Positions 9,554 through 18,000 of a stretch of 64,000 bases of DNA are shown piece after piece. The stretch comes from Vulcanimicrobium alpinum (lineage in GTDB: Bacteria > Vulcanimicrobiota > Vulcanimicrobiia > Vulcanimicrobiales > Vulcanimicrobiaceae), in contig NZ_AP025523.1 in the NCBI RefSeq assembly GCF_027923555.1, positions 806,001-870,000 of the forward strand, read 5' to 3'. Every line of letters starts with the position of its first letter. Position 1 is the first letter of the stretch. The notes under the pieces were generated by a model. That model saw only the letters and a program-made list of their open reading frames with translations. It was not told the origin of the DNA and ran no database searches. A program made the translations under genes and the position numbers.

Positions 9554-9710
9554 GGAAAAGACCTCCGTGCCGCGCTTACCCGTTTCCCTGCGGCTTCCTC
9601 ACCGTGGAAAAAAGCCCTCGGTCGGCCCCTCGGAAGGTGAAAACGGTATTCGGGCGCTACGATAACGCCACGATTCGCTCGCTGGTTCTCGCAGGCCCGG
9701 AGGTTGACGG

Positions 9711-10451
9711 ATGTTTGACGGTCAGGTCGCACTGGTCACCGGGGGCACGCGCGGCATCGGCGCCGCGATCACCGAGATGCTGGCGAAGAGCGGCGTGAAG
9801 GTCGCCGCCGGCTACAGCCGCGGCAAAGGCGCGGCGGAGCACCTGCAGCAGCGGCTCGAAAAAGAAGGCGCCGCGGTCTCGATCCATCAGGGTCGCGTCG
9901 ACGCGCCGGACGACTGCGAGCGCGTCTTCGGCGAGGTGATCGAGAAGTTCGGCCGCGTCGACTATCTGGTCAACAACGCCGGGATCACGCTGGACAAGAC
10001 GGTCCGCAATATGACCGTCGACGATTGGCAGAACGTCCTCAACGTCAACCTGTTCGGCGCGTTCTGCATGACCAAAGCGGTGCTCGAGCACATGATCGAG
10101 CGCGGCTCCGGACGCATCGTGAACATCAGCTCGGTGATCGGCGAGACCGGGAACGTCGGGCAGGCCAACTACGCCGCCTCGAAAGCGGGGCTGTTCGGCT
10201 TCAGCAAGAGCCTCGCGCTCGAGATGGCGCGCCGCGGGATCACCGTCAACACGGTCGCGCCGGGCTTCATCGCTACGGAGATGGTCGCGCAGATGCCGCA
10301 GGCCGCGCTCGACTCGGTCGTCGAAAAGATCCCCCAGCGCCGCTTGGGCAAGCCGGAAGAGGTCGCGCGCGTCGTGCGCTTCCTGCTCGAAGACGAATCC
10401 AGTTACATCACGGGCGCCGTCTACACGATCAACGGGGGCCTCGACATGTGA
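9711..10451 (+). CDS. phaB: Acetoacetyl-CoA reductase / 3-oxoacyl reductase (SDR)
   Basis: This 246-residue short-chain dehydrogenase reduces acetoacetyl-CoA to (R)-3-hydroxybutyryl-CoA, the PHB precursor. Visible marks are the TGGTRGIG cofactor loop, NNAG, the catalytic serine in NISSV and YAASK, and a C terminus of GAVYTINGGLDM. FabG is very similar, so the PHA role rests on context: a depolymerase diverges upstream and a regulator and phasin follow. GGAGG at 9697-9701 gives a good ribosome binding site for the ATG. Its stop codon overlaps the next start by one base (TGATG). No PHA synthase is in the window. Confidence 0.85.
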   Translation: MFDGQVALVTGGTRGIGAAITEMLAKSGVKVAAGYSRGKGAAEHLQQRLEKEGAAVSIHQGRVDAPDDCERVFGEVIEKFGRVDYLVNNAGITLDKTVRNMTVDDWQNVLNVNLFGAFCMTKAVLEHMIERGSGRIVNISSVIGETGNVGQANYAASKAGLFGFSKSLALEMARRGITVNTVAPGFIATEMVAQMPQAALDSVVEKIPQRRLGKPEEVARVVRFLLEDESSYITGAVYTINGGLDM

Positions 10452-10819
10452 TGAACGACGAGAACGAACGAGTCTGGCGCGGCGTCGGCGAGTTCATTCG
10501 CGCCCAACGGGAGCTCGCGAACTTGTCGCTGCGCCAGCTCGCCGACATCGCGAAGATCTCGAACCCCTACCTGAGTCAGATCGAGCGCGGGATCCACAAG
10601 CCTTCGGCCGACGTGCTCAAGAACTTGGCGTCCGCGCTGAAGATCTCGGCCGAGACGATGTACACGCAAGCCGGTCTCCTGGACGGCAGCCCGACGGAGC
10701 GCGCGCAGTTCGAGGGCGTCGAGCAGGCGATCCGGCTGGACGCCCAGCTCAGCGCAGACCAGAAGGACACGCTGATCCGGATCTATCGCGGCTTCCTGGA
10801 GCGGCTGCCGGCCTCATGA
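10451..10819 (+). CDS. XRE-family helix-turn-helix regulator, PHA-linked
   Basis: The 122-residue protein carries an N-terminal XRE DNA-binding domain: LSLRQLADIAKISNPYLSQIERG is the helix-turn-helix (about residues 26-48), followed by a short C-terminal helical part with no ligand-binding domain visible. The start ATG overlaps the phaB stop codon, so it is co-translated with the reductase. Position between phaB and a phasin suggests it senses PHA or granule state and controls the phasin, in the way PhaR does in proteobacteria, although it is not of the PhaR family. The regulatory target is inferred from position only. Confidence 0.8.
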   Translation: MNDENERVWRGVGEFIRAQRELANLSLRQLADIAKISNPYLSQIERGIHKPSADVLKNLASALKISAETMYTQAGLLDGSPTERAQFEGVEQAIRLDAQLSADQKDTLIRIYRGFLERLPAS

Positions 10820-10846
10820 AGCAGGACCCTCCTGCGACGTTAGTAT

Positions 10847-10876
10847 TTGACGCACATAGCATCTGCTTGGTATAGT
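10847..10876 (+). promoter_or_regulatory. Sigma-70-type promoter of the phasin gene
   Basis: TTGACG at 10847-10852 and TATAGT at 10871-10876 are separated by 18 bp, close to the consensus of the housekeeping sigma factor encoded at 60.8 kb. Transcription would begin near 10883, giving a leader of about 40 nt before the GTG at 10925, with GGAG at 10911-10914 as ribosome site. A/T-rich sequence here stands out from the surroundings. Confidence 0.65.
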
Positions 10877-10924
10877 TAGCGCACCACCTGAATCTGCGCC
10901 TTCGGGCGCTGGAGATCCGCTAAC

Positions 10925-11263
10925 GTGCCTGCCACCTACATCGAGACGATCGAGAAACTGCAGCAGCAGGGCCTGGAGACGCTGAAGCAAGCGCAGGCCG
11001 TCCAGATCGCCGCCATCCACTCGGTCCGCGAGATCGTCGCCTCCGCCCCGGCCGTCCCCTCGGTCCCGTCGTTCGACAAGATCCCGTCGCTCGCCGAACT
11101 CACCGAACTGAGCGCGTCGTTCGCGAAGAAGTACGTCGACCTGCAGACGAGCTATTTCAACGAACTCGCCGGCGTGTTCGCCACCGTCCAGAAGGACGCT
11201 GCCGCGGCCCTCGATCGCGCCGCCGCGACCGCGAAGACCCAAGCCGAAACCGTCGCGAAGTAA
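10925..11263 (+). CDS. Phasin-like granule-associated protein
   Basis: The 112-residue helical protein is Ala/Gln rich (TIEKLQQQGLETLKQAQAVQ at the N terminus, then FAKKYVDLQTSYFNELAGVFATV), typical of phasins that coat PHA granules and limit their size. It starts with GTG behind GGAG. It has a private promoter and is followed within 25 bp by a strong terminator, so it is a monocistronic, probably highly expressed unit, as phasins usually are. Phasins are poorly conserved; the call combines sequence character with neighbours (depolymerase, reductase, regulator). Confidence 0.78.
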   Translation: MPATYIETIEKLQQQGLETLKQAQAVQIAAIHSVREIVASAPAVPSVPSFDKIPSLAELTELSASFAKKYVDLQTSYFNELAGVFATVQKDAAAALDRAAATAKTQAETVAK

Positions 11264-11286
11264 CCTTCGCCCACCGGCAACCCCGA

Positions 11287-11323
11287 GCCGTCGCACCCCA
11301 ATGCGGGTGCGGCGGCTTTTTTT
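11287..11323 (+). terminator. Rho-independent terminator after the phasin gene
   Basis: A 12-bp stem (GCCGTCGCACCC at 11287-11298 with GGGTGCGGCGGC at 11305-11316, one G-T pair) with a 6-nt loop is followed by seven T at 11317-11323. This is one of two canonical intrinsic terminators I can see in the window. Confidence 0.92.
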
Positions 11324-11385
11324 GAAGCGCAGCCCCCTTCGTGCACCTCGGAGGCGCGGGGCGCGTCCGTCGCGCAGTGTCGACG

Positions 11386-12783
11386 ATGCTCGACACCGGA
11401 ACGTCCCTGCTCTCCGCCGTCGACCTGGCGCGCCGCATCGCGGCCAAGGAGTGCTCCGCCGTCGAGGTGATGCAGTCGCATCTCGAGCGCATCGCGCAGA
11501 TGAACCCGCAGCTCAACGCGATCGTCACGGTCGACGCTGAGGGCGCGCTCGCCGCAGCGTACGCAGCGGACGCGCGCCAGGCCCGCGGCGAACCGCTCGG
11601 GCCGCTGCACGGTCTTCCCGTCGCGCACAAGGACACGTTTCTCACTCGCGGGATGCGCACGACCTTCGGCTCGCCGATCTACCGCGACTTCATCCCCGAC
11701 GTCGACAGCCTCGTCGTTGCGCGCCAGCGCGACGCGGGCGCGATCGCGGTCGGCAAAACGAACGTGCCCGAATTCGCCGCCGGCTCGCAGACGTTCAACA
11801 CCGTCTTCGGCGCGACGCGCAATCCGTTCGACACCTCCAAGACCTGCGGCGGAAGCAGCGGCGGCGCGGCGGTCGCGCTGGCGTGCGGGATGGTCGCGCT
11901 CGCCGACGGCAGCGATCTCGGCGGTTCGCTGCGCAACCCCGCCAACTTCTGCAACGTCGTCGGGCTGCGCCCCTCGGTCGGGCGGGTGCCGCAATGGCCC
12001 GCCGACGATCCGTGGAACACGCTCTCGGTCGCCGGCCCGATGGGACGGAGCGTCGCCGACGCGGCGCTGCTGCTGAGCGTGGTCGCCGGCCCCGACGCAC
12101 GCGCGCCCCTCGCGATCGCGGAAGACGGCGCGATCTTTCGCGCACCGCTGGAACGCGACGTGCGCGGCACGCGCGTCGCGTGGAGCGCGGACCTCGGCGG
12201 CCTGCCGGTCGAACCGGCGGTGCGCGCGGTCCTCGCGTCGCGGCGGCACGTCTTCGATGATATGGGCTGCATCGTCGATGAGGCCACGCCCGATTTCAGC
12301 GGCGCCGACGATGCGTTCCGCGTCCAGCGCGGGATCGCGTTCGCGCAGGCGCACGCCGAACTCATCGCGCAGCGCCGCGCCGATTTCAAGGACGCGATCG
12401 TCTGGAACACCGAGTACGGACTTGCGCTCACCGGCGCGGACGTCGCCCGCGCGCAGGCGCTGCGCGGCGCGCTGTTCGCACGCATGCACGACTTCATGGA
12501 ACGCTACGAGATTCTCGTCGCACCGGTGAATCAAGTGACGCCCTTCGACGTCGACACATCGTACCCGACCCAGATCGACGGCGTCGCGATGGAGACGTAC
12601 ATGGATTGGATGCGCTCGTGCTATCTCATCACGGTCACGGGCCATCCGGCGATCTCCGTCCCGTGCGGCTTTACCCCCGACGGCCTACCGGTCGGCATCC
12701 AGCTCATCGGCCGGCACCGCGGCGAACGCGCACTCCTCGAATTCGCCCACGCCTTCGAACAAGCCAACGCCCCGTCACCCTGA
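11386..12783 (+). CDS. Amidase (amidase-signature family)
   Basis: The 465-residue enzyme hydrolyses an amide bond. It has the Ser-cisSer-Lys triad region: lysine in PVAHKDTF, then TCGGSSGGAAVALACG and DGSDLGGSLRNPANFCNVVG, diagnostic of the amidase-signature fold. GatA is related, but no gatB or gatC is adjacent, so it is more likely a general amidase. Start is uncertain among GTG 11341, GTG 11377 and ATG 11386; I chose the ATG at the start of the conserved part. The last two codons and the stop (TCA CCC TGA) lie inside a dispersed repeat, so the original C terminus may have been replaced. Confidence 0.85.
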   Translation: MLDTGTSLLSAVDLARRIAAKECSAVEVMQSHLERIAQMNPQLNAIVTVDAEGALAAAYAADARQARGEPLGPLHGLPVAHKDTFLTRGMRTTFGSPIYRDFIPDVDSLVVARQRDAGAIAVGKTNVPEFAAGSQTFNTVFGATRNPFDTSKTCGGSSGGAAVALACGMVALADGSDLGGSLRNPANFCNVVGLRPSVGRVPQWPADDPWNTLSVAGPMGRSVADAALLLSVVAGPDARAPLAIAEDGAIFRAPLERDVRGTRVAWSADLGGLPVEPAVRAVLASRRHVFDDMGCIVDEATPDFSGADDAFRVQRGIAFAQAHAELIAQRRADFKDAIVWNTEYGLALTGADVARAQALRGALFARMHDFMERYEILVAPVNQVTPFDVDTSYPTQIDGVAMETYMDWMRSCYLITVTGHPAISVPCGFTPDGLPVGIQLIGRHRGERALLEFAHAFEQANAPSP

Positions 12784-12796
12784 GCTTGTCGAAGGG
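12774..12796 (+). repeat. Dispersed CTGAGCTTGTCGAAG repeat, copy 1
   Basis: The copy starts with GTCACC and continues CTGAGCTTGTCGAAGGG. Its TGA is the stop codon of the amidase gene. The 236-bp stretch from 12784 to 13019 beyond it holds nothing else I can identify. Confidence 0.8.
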
Positions 12797-13019
12797 CCGC
12801 CGCCTGGACGGTATGCTTTTGGACAAGCCGGCCCCGCGAGCGCGAAACTCACGCCGCCGCTCGCCGATATCTTAGGTACCGCAGTCACCGCACGAACCGA
12901 TCCACGCACCCGCCGGCTCAACCGGGCGTCGCAAGTCGTGGACGGCGGCGGCCGATACGTGAGGCCGCGCGGTTTGCAGCGCGCGGGGCGGTCGCTTTTC
13001 TGCGACGAAGCGCCGCGTC

Positions 13020-13658
13020 ATGACGATCGGCATTGTCGGCAGCGGCGCGGTGGGCACGACGCTCGCGCGCGGCTTGAGCGAACGCGGACACCAGCTCACG
13101 CTCGGAACGCGCCGCCCCGACGATCATCGCGCGCTCGAGCCCGCCGTCCGCATCGGCGCGTTTGCGGATGCCGCGCGCGACGGCGACGTTGTGATTCTTG
13201 CGGTGCGCTGGAGTGCCGTCGAAGACGTGTTCGCCGCGATCGGCGCCGAGACGCTTCGCGGCAAGGTGCTGATCGACGCATCGAACCCTCTGCGCTACGA
13301 GAACGGGCGGCCCGTCGGGCTCGAAACGCTGGCCGAAGGTTCCGCGGCCCAGCGCGTCGCGGCGCTCGCGACGGGCGCGCGGGTCGTGAAGGCGTTCAAC
13401 GTCGTCGGTGCCGGATTGATGGTCGCGCCGCAGATCGCCGGCGGCCCGCCCGATATGTTTCTGTGCGGCGACGACGCCGACGCGAAGCGCGTCGTCTCCC
13501 AGCTTTGCGACGATCTGGGCTATCCGGCGCTCGACGTCGGTCCGCTCGTGCGTGCCGCGGAACTCGAGCACCTTGCGATGCTGTGGATCTCGCTTGCGAT
13601 GACCGGCGCGTTCGCGAAGCACGCGTTCAAACTGTTGAGGGAACCGAACCGCGGCTAG
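13020..13658 (+). CDS. NADPH-dependent F420 reductase-like oxidoreductase
   Basis: The 212-residue protein begins with a Rossmann motif (MTIGIVGSGAVGTTLARGL) and has LGTRRPDD, DASNPL and KAFNVVGAG, as in the F420H2:NADP+ oxidoreductase (FNO/YqeL-type) family, also found in organisms lacking F420. It would move hydride between NADP(H) and a partner cofactor or small substrate in the cytoplasm. No F420 biosynthesis genes are present in the window, so the cofactor partner is unknown. The gene stands alone and converges on the thioesterase gene. Confidence 0.75.
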   Translation: MTIGIVGSGAVGTTLARGLSERGHQLTLGTRRPDDHRALEPAVRIGAFADAARDGDVVILAVRWSAVEDVFAAIGAETLRGKVLIDASNPLRYENGRPVGLETLAEGSAAQRVAALATGARVVKAFNVVGAGLMVAPQIAGGPPDMFLCGDDADAKRVVSQLCDDLGYPALDVGPLVRAAELEHLAMLWISLAMTGAFAKHAFKLLREPNRG

Positions 13659-13684
13659 ATCGAGAGGTGCGAGCGCCGAGCCCG

Positions 13685-14464
13685 TTACACGCGGCGTTCG
13701 ACCAGCAGCGCCTGCGTCGCCGCCGCGAGGTAGCCGCCTTCGTCGGCGAGCCGTGCGGTGCTGATGCCTAGGCCGTCGTCGCTCAGCGTCGAGCGCGCGT
13801 CGAGCAGGACCCACTCGCCGCGCGGTTCGCGTTCGATCGCTACGCTCAACGACGGCGGGACGAAGAGCCACTTGTCCATCGGCAGTTCGCCGCTGACGCC
13901 GTTCGCCGAATCGACGACGACCAGCGCGCGATCGAGCGGCTCCAGCGAATCGCCGGCGATCAGCGGAATGCGCACCCGCGTCCACACGGCTTTCGGACCT
14001 TGCGCGAGCGTTCGGGTCGCGTAGCGCCATTCGATCGATTCGCCGTAGCCCCAGCCCTGCAGCCAATCGCGCTGGGCTTGCTCCGAAGGGAGCGGCGGCG
14101 GCGTGTCGGGCGACGTCGCCGCGGGCGGGACGCTGCCCGGCGATTGCACCGCAATCCGCCATGCACGCGCGCTGACGACTTCGCGGCCGTCGGCCTCGAG
14201 CGCGCCCTCCAGCATCTCGATCCGCTTCCCGGGCCGGACAATGCGTGTGCGCACCGTCATGCGCGCGATCGGGATCGGACCGAGAAACTCCGCGTTGATC
14301 CGCGCGAGCCGCATCCCTCCGCGCGGGTGCTGCGCGAGCATCGCGCGCGCGAGCAGCGCCGTCGGCGGCCCGCCATGCTGGAGGCGCGCGTCCCACGGAC
14401 TCTGCGTCGCCCGCGACGCGACGAACGTCTGCGCGTCGACGCGCTCGTAGTACGCCGGCTCCAT
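13685..14464 (-). CDS. Acyl-CoA thioesterase-like protein (TesB-type hotdog)
   Basis: The 259-residue protein resembles the thioesterase-like superfamily with two hotdog halves: WDARLQHGGPPTALLARAM in the first half and PMDKWLFVPPSLSVAIERE in the second. It would hydrolyse acyl-CoA thioesters in the cytoplasm. It lies 10 bp downstream of argD on the same strand, so it is probably read through from the arginine operon, without an obvious metabolic link. The substrate is not predictable from what is visible. Confidence 0.72.
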   Translation of the reverse strand: MEPAYYERVDAQTFVASRATQSPWDARLQHGGPPTALLARAMLAQHPRGGMRLARINAEFLGPIPIARMTVRTRIVRPGKRIEMLEGALEADGREVVSARAWRIAVQSPGSVPPAATSPDTPPPLPSEQAQRDWLQGWGYGESIEWRYATRTLAQGPKAVWTRVRIPLIAGDSLEPLDRALVVVDSANGVSGELPMDKWLFVPPSLSVAIEREPRGEWVLLDARSTLSDDGLGISTARLADEGGYLAAATQALLVERRV

Positions 14465-14474
14465 CCGAGGCGCG

Positions 14475-15782
14475 CTACGCGAGCGTCACCGCGATCGTCG
14501 CGCGAAGGCGCTGCAAGGCTTCGCGTATCTCGTCGGCGTTGATGATCAGCGGCGGGACGAACCGCAGCGTGTTGCGGCCGGCGGCGTTGATCAGCAGTCC
14601 GTTGTCGAGTCCGTGCGGGACGAACGCGCTCGCAGCGTGCGGTTCGCGCACCGGCAGTCCGAGCATCAGCCCGAAGCCGCGCGGCTCGTCGAAGACTGCG
14701 GGAAACTCCGCGGCGATCTGCCGCAGCTCCGCCAGCAGCAGCGCACCCATCGCCTCGACGTGCGTGTCGAGGTCGAGGATCTCGCGGATCTTCAGATGCT
14801 CGAGCGCCGCCGCCGCAGGAACCGGCGAGCCGCCGAAAGTCGTGCCGTGATCGCCCGGCTTGAGCGACGACGCCGCTTCACCGCGCACGATCAGCGCCCC
14901 GATCGGCAAGCCGTTCGCGAGTGATTTCGCCAGCGTTAACGAATCGGGGAGCACGTCGAAGAATTGGTGCGCGAAGAGTCTTCCCAGCCGCCCCATCCCG
15001 CATTGAATCTCGTCGAAGATCAGGAGCGCGCCGCGCTGCGTGCACAGCCGCCGCGCTTCGAGCAGATACTCGCGCGTCGCCGGAACGACGCCGCTCTCGC
15101 CTTGCACCGGCTCGATCAGAAACGCCGCCGTGTGCTCGGTGATCGCGCCGTCGAGCGCGGCGAGATCGTTAAACGCGACGTGCCGGAAGCCGCGCGGCAG
15201 CGGTTCGAAGCCTTCGTGATATTTGGGGTTGTCGGTCGCCGCGAGCGCACCCATGGTGCGGCCGTGAAACGAGCCCTTGGCGGAGAGGATGACGTTGCGT
15301 TCCTTCTCGCCGCGGCGCCACGCGTGCTTGCGCGCCAGTTTGATCGCCGCTTCGTTCGCCTCGGCGCCGCTGTTGCAGAAGAAGACCGCGTCGAAGCCCG
15401 CGAGTTCGGCAAGGCGGTCGGCGAGCGTTCCGGTCGGTTCGTAGTGCACGAGGTTCGAGACGTGCACGAGGGTCGCGGCCTGCTCCGCAACCGCGCGCGC
15501 GATGCGCGGATGCGCGTGGCCGAGCGCGCACACCGCGATCCCGGCGACCATGTCGAGATAGGCATTGCCCGACTCGTCGTACAGCCGGCAGCCTTCGCCG
15601 CGCACGATGTTGATCTCGAGCCGCCCGTAGTTCGCCATCACGTGCGGATGCTGCGTCACCAGACGCGCCCCGCGGTTGACCGGTTGCAAGGCGCTCCGCC
15701 CCAGGCTCCGCGCCCCCCACGCTTCGCGCGGGGCACCCGTGTCCGAGCTCGTCACAACGTTGTCGTAGGAGTCCGATTTCAC
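14475..15782 (-). CDS. argD: Acetylornithine aminotransferase ArgD
   Basis: This PLP enzyme converts N-acetylglutamate semialdehyde to N-acetylornithine, and often acts in lysine synthesis too. Class III aminotransferase marks are clear: YLDMVAGIAVCALGHAHPRI, FFCNSGAEANEAAIKLAR, LIFDEIQCGMGRLG and the PLP lysine in LTLAKSLANGLPIGA. At 435 residues it is longer than most ArgD, with an N-terminal extension of about 40 residues; the GTG at 15782 is preceded by GGAG, while a GTG inside (residue about 42) would give a standard length. It is the last arginine gene of the minus-strand operon, 27 bp after argJ. Confidence 0.93.
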   Translation of the reverse strand: MKSDSYDNVVTSSDTGAPREAWGARSLGRSALQPVNRGARLVTQHPHVMANYGRLEINIVRGEGCRLYDESGNAYLDMVAGIAVCALGHAHPRIARAVAEQAATLVHVSNLVHYEPTGTLADRLAELAGFDAVFFCNSGAEANEAAIKLARKHAWRRGEKERNVILSAKGSFHGRTMGALAATDNPKYHEGFEPLPRGFRHVAFNDLAALDGAITEHTAAFLIEPVQGESGVVPATREYLLEARRLCTQRGALLIFDEIQCGMGRLGRLFAHQFFDVLPDSLTLAKSLANGLPIGALIVRGEAASSLKPGDHGTTFGGSPVPAAAALEHLKIREILDLDTHVEAMGALLLAELRQIAAEFPAVFDEPRGFGLMLGLPVREPHAASAFVPHGLDNGLLINAAGRNTLRFVPPLIINADEIREALQRLRATIAVTLA

Positions 15783-15809
15783 TGCACTCGCTCCATCACC
15801 ACGCTCAAG

Positions 15810-17042
15810 TCACGTCCGGTAATGCGCGTTGATGCGCACGTAGTCGCCGGTGAGGTCGCAGCCCCACGCCGTTGCCGTCGCGTCGCCGATTCCGAGATCC
15901 AGCCGCACGTAGACGGTGTTTTCTTCGAGGACGTGATGCGCTTCGGCTTCGCTCATCGCCTCGATCGCGCCGCGTTCGACCCAGGTGTGCTCGCCGAGGT
16001 AGAGCGACCACGTCTCGGGGTTCATCCCCGCCCCGACCGAACCGGCGGCGGCGACGATGCGGCCCCAGTTCGGATCCTCGCCGTAGAGCGCCGTCTTCAC
16101 CAGGCTCGAGTTGATCACGGCGCGGGCGATCGTGCGCGCCTGGCGTTCGTCGTGCGCGCCGCTGACGTTGAACGTCAGCGTCTTGGTCGCGCCTTCGCCG
16201 TCTTTCACCATCGCCACGGCGAGGTCGCGGCAGACCGCCTTCAACGCGGCTTTGAACGCGTCGCTTACGGGCGCGTCTCCCGGCTTCGCGCACGCGTACA
16301 CCGAGTCGTTGGTCGACATGTCGCCGTCGACCGAGATCATGTTGAACGTCCCGTCGACCGCTTCGCGCAGCGCGTCCTGCAGCGACGCCCGCGAGACCGC
16401 GGCGTCGGTGACGAGGAACGCGAGCATCGTCGCCATGTTTGGCGCGATCATCCCGGAGCCTTTGGCGATCCCGCCGATCACCCGGCGTTCGCCGTTCTCG
16501 TGCCACGCGTAGGCGGCGAGCTTCGGCACGTGATCGGTCGTCATGATCGCTTCGGCCGCGTCGTAGGCGGCCTCAGGTCCGTCTTCGAGCGCTTTGAACG
16601 CGCGGTCGAGGCCCTTGGAGAGGCGGTCCATCGGCAGGGTCACCCCGATGACGCCGGTCGACGCGACAACGACCTGCGTCGCGCGAACACCGAGCAGGGT
16701 TGCGGCGTGACGCGCGGTGTTCTGCGCGTCGCGCAGGCCGCGCTCGCCCGTGCACGCGTTCGCGCAACCGGAGTTGCAGACGATCGCGGCGATCGCGTCG
16801 CCGTCGGCGGCGAGCGCCGCGGTCGTTGCGAGCAGCGGCGCGGCCTTGATTTCGTTGGTGGTGATCACTTCGGCGCAGACGTGCGGCCCGGGGAGCGCGA
16901 TCAGCGCGAGATCGGTCTTGCGTTTCTTGATCCCGGCGTGGACGCCGGCGAGGCGAACGCCGGGGACGGCGCCCAACCCGCCGCGCACTTCGATGAGGCG
17001 GACGGCGTCGTTGCCGTGATCAGCGTGCGGGGGTGCGAGCAT
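15810..17042 (-). CDS. argJ: Ornithine acetyltransferase / N-acetylglutamate synthase ArgJ
   Basis: ArgJ transfers the acetyl group from N-acetylornithine to glutamate, making the pathway cyclic, and may also acetylate glutamate from acetyl-CoA. The 410-residue proenzyme self-cleaves; the site is visible as KGSGMIAPNMATMLAF, with cleavage before the threonine of ATML. Other marks are NSGCANACTG and the C-terminal DLTGDYVRINAHYRT. The start overlaps the end of argC by 23 bp. Because ArgJ recycles acetyl groups, no argE is needed, and none is seen. Confidence 0.95.
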   Translation of the reverse strand: MLAPPHADHGNDAVRLIEVRGGLGAVPGVRLAGVHAGIKKRKTDLALIALPGPHVCAEVITTNEIKAAPLLATTAALAADGDAIAAIVCNSGCANACTGERGLRDAQNTARHAATLLGVRATQVVVASTGVIGVTLPMDRLSKGLDRAFKALEDGPEAAYDAAEAIMTTDHVPKLAAYAWHENGERRVIGGIAKGSGMIAPNMATMLAFLVTDAAVSRASLQDALREAVDGTFNMISVDGDMSTNDSVYACAKPGDAPVSDAFKAALKAVCRDLAVAMVKDGEGATKTLTFNVSGAHDERQARTIARAVINSSLVKTALYGEDPNWGRIVAAAGSVGAGMNPETWSLYLGEHTWVERGAIEAMSEAEAHHVLEENTVYVRLDLGIGDATATAWGCDLTGDYVRINAHYRT

Positions 17043-18000
17043 CGATCCCGAGTTCCTCCGGAAGGCCGAGCAGGATGTTCATGTTCTGCACCGCTTGTCC
17101 GGCGGCGCCCTTGCCGAGGTTGTCGAGCGCGGAGAGTACCTGAATCACGCCACCGCGCTCGGCGACCGCGAGGTGCGCATCGTTCGTCCCTTCGAGCGCT
17201 GGGAGATGCGGGGCGCGCGCGTCGCGGAAGACCGTGACGAACGGGCTGGCCGCATAGAAACGCGTGTACGCCGCGACGATCTCCTCGCGCGTCAGCGGCG
17301 CGCGCGGGACGAGATAGACGTCGGCGAGGAGCCCGCGCTTGAGCGGGACCACGTGCGGCGAGAAGACGATCGGTGCGTCGATCCCGGCGGCGCGCGCTTC
17401 CTGAGCGATCTCGGGGCCGTGGCGGTGGCCTTCGAGACCGTACGCGCGCACGTCGCCGTCGACTTCCGCGAAGAGCGACGGCGTCGTCGGCGTGCGTCCG
17501 GCCCCGGTGATCCCGCTTTTCGCGTCGATGATGACCTGCGCGATACGGCCGGCGAGCGGCTGCAGCGGAACGAGCGCGAGCAGCGATGCGGTGACGTAGC
17601 AGCCGGGGTTGGCGATCAACCGCGCGCGAGCGATCTGCTCGCGGTAGCGTTCGGGGAATCCGAAGACGGCTTCGCCGGCGTGCTCAGCGAGACGGAACGC
17701 GTCGGAGAGATCGATCACCCGCGCGCCTTTGGCGAGAAAGTTCGCCGCCTGCTCGCGCGCGAGCTCGCGGCCGCCGGCGATGAAGACGACGTCGTCCTCG
17801 CGCACGCGCGCGAGCGCCGTCCCCGTCTCTTCCATCGCAAGGTGGAGATGCGGGAGCCACGGGAACACGTCGCCGACCGCAACGCCGGCGTTCGAGCGCG
17901 ACTCGAGCGCGCCGAGCGCGACCGACGGATGCCGGTCGATCAAGCGGATCAGTTCTGCGGCGGCGTAGCCGCTTGCGCCGACGACGTGGGCGGTGATCAC
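17020..18000 (-). CDS. argC: N-acetyl-gamma-glutamyl-phosphate reductase ArgC
   Basis: ArgC reduces N-acetylglutamyl phosphate to the semialdehyde with NADPH. The 326-residue protein starts with a Rossmann motif (VVGASGYAAAELIRL), has the active-site cysteine in ARLIANPGCYVTA and the conserved HRHGPEIAQE region. The GTG at 18000 overlaps the argH stop by four bases (GTGA), indicating translational coupling; longer open frame upstream is only antisense-like extension. The 3' end overlaps argJ by 23 bp. Confidence 0.94.
   Translation of the reverse strand: MITAHVVGASGYAAAELIRLIDRHPSVALGALESRSNAGVAVGDVFPWLPHLHLAMEETGTALARVREDDVVFIAGGRELAREQAANFLAKGARVIDLSDAFRLAEHAGEAVFGFPERYREQIARARLIANPGCYVTASLLALVPLQPLAGRIAQVIIDAKSGITGAGRTPTTPSLFAEVDGDVRAYGLEGHRHGPEIAQEARAAGIDAPIVFSPHVVPLKRGLLADVYLVPRAPLTREEIVAAYTRFYAASPFVTVFRDARAPHLPALEGTNDAHLAVAERGGVIQVLSALDNLGKGAAGQAVQNMNILLGLPEELGIDARTPAR

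Noticed and set aside
14964-17237. A 757-codon plus-strand open frame across argD and argJ
   Set aside because: It is the antisense shadow of two well-conserved arginine genes, and has no ribosome site or motif.
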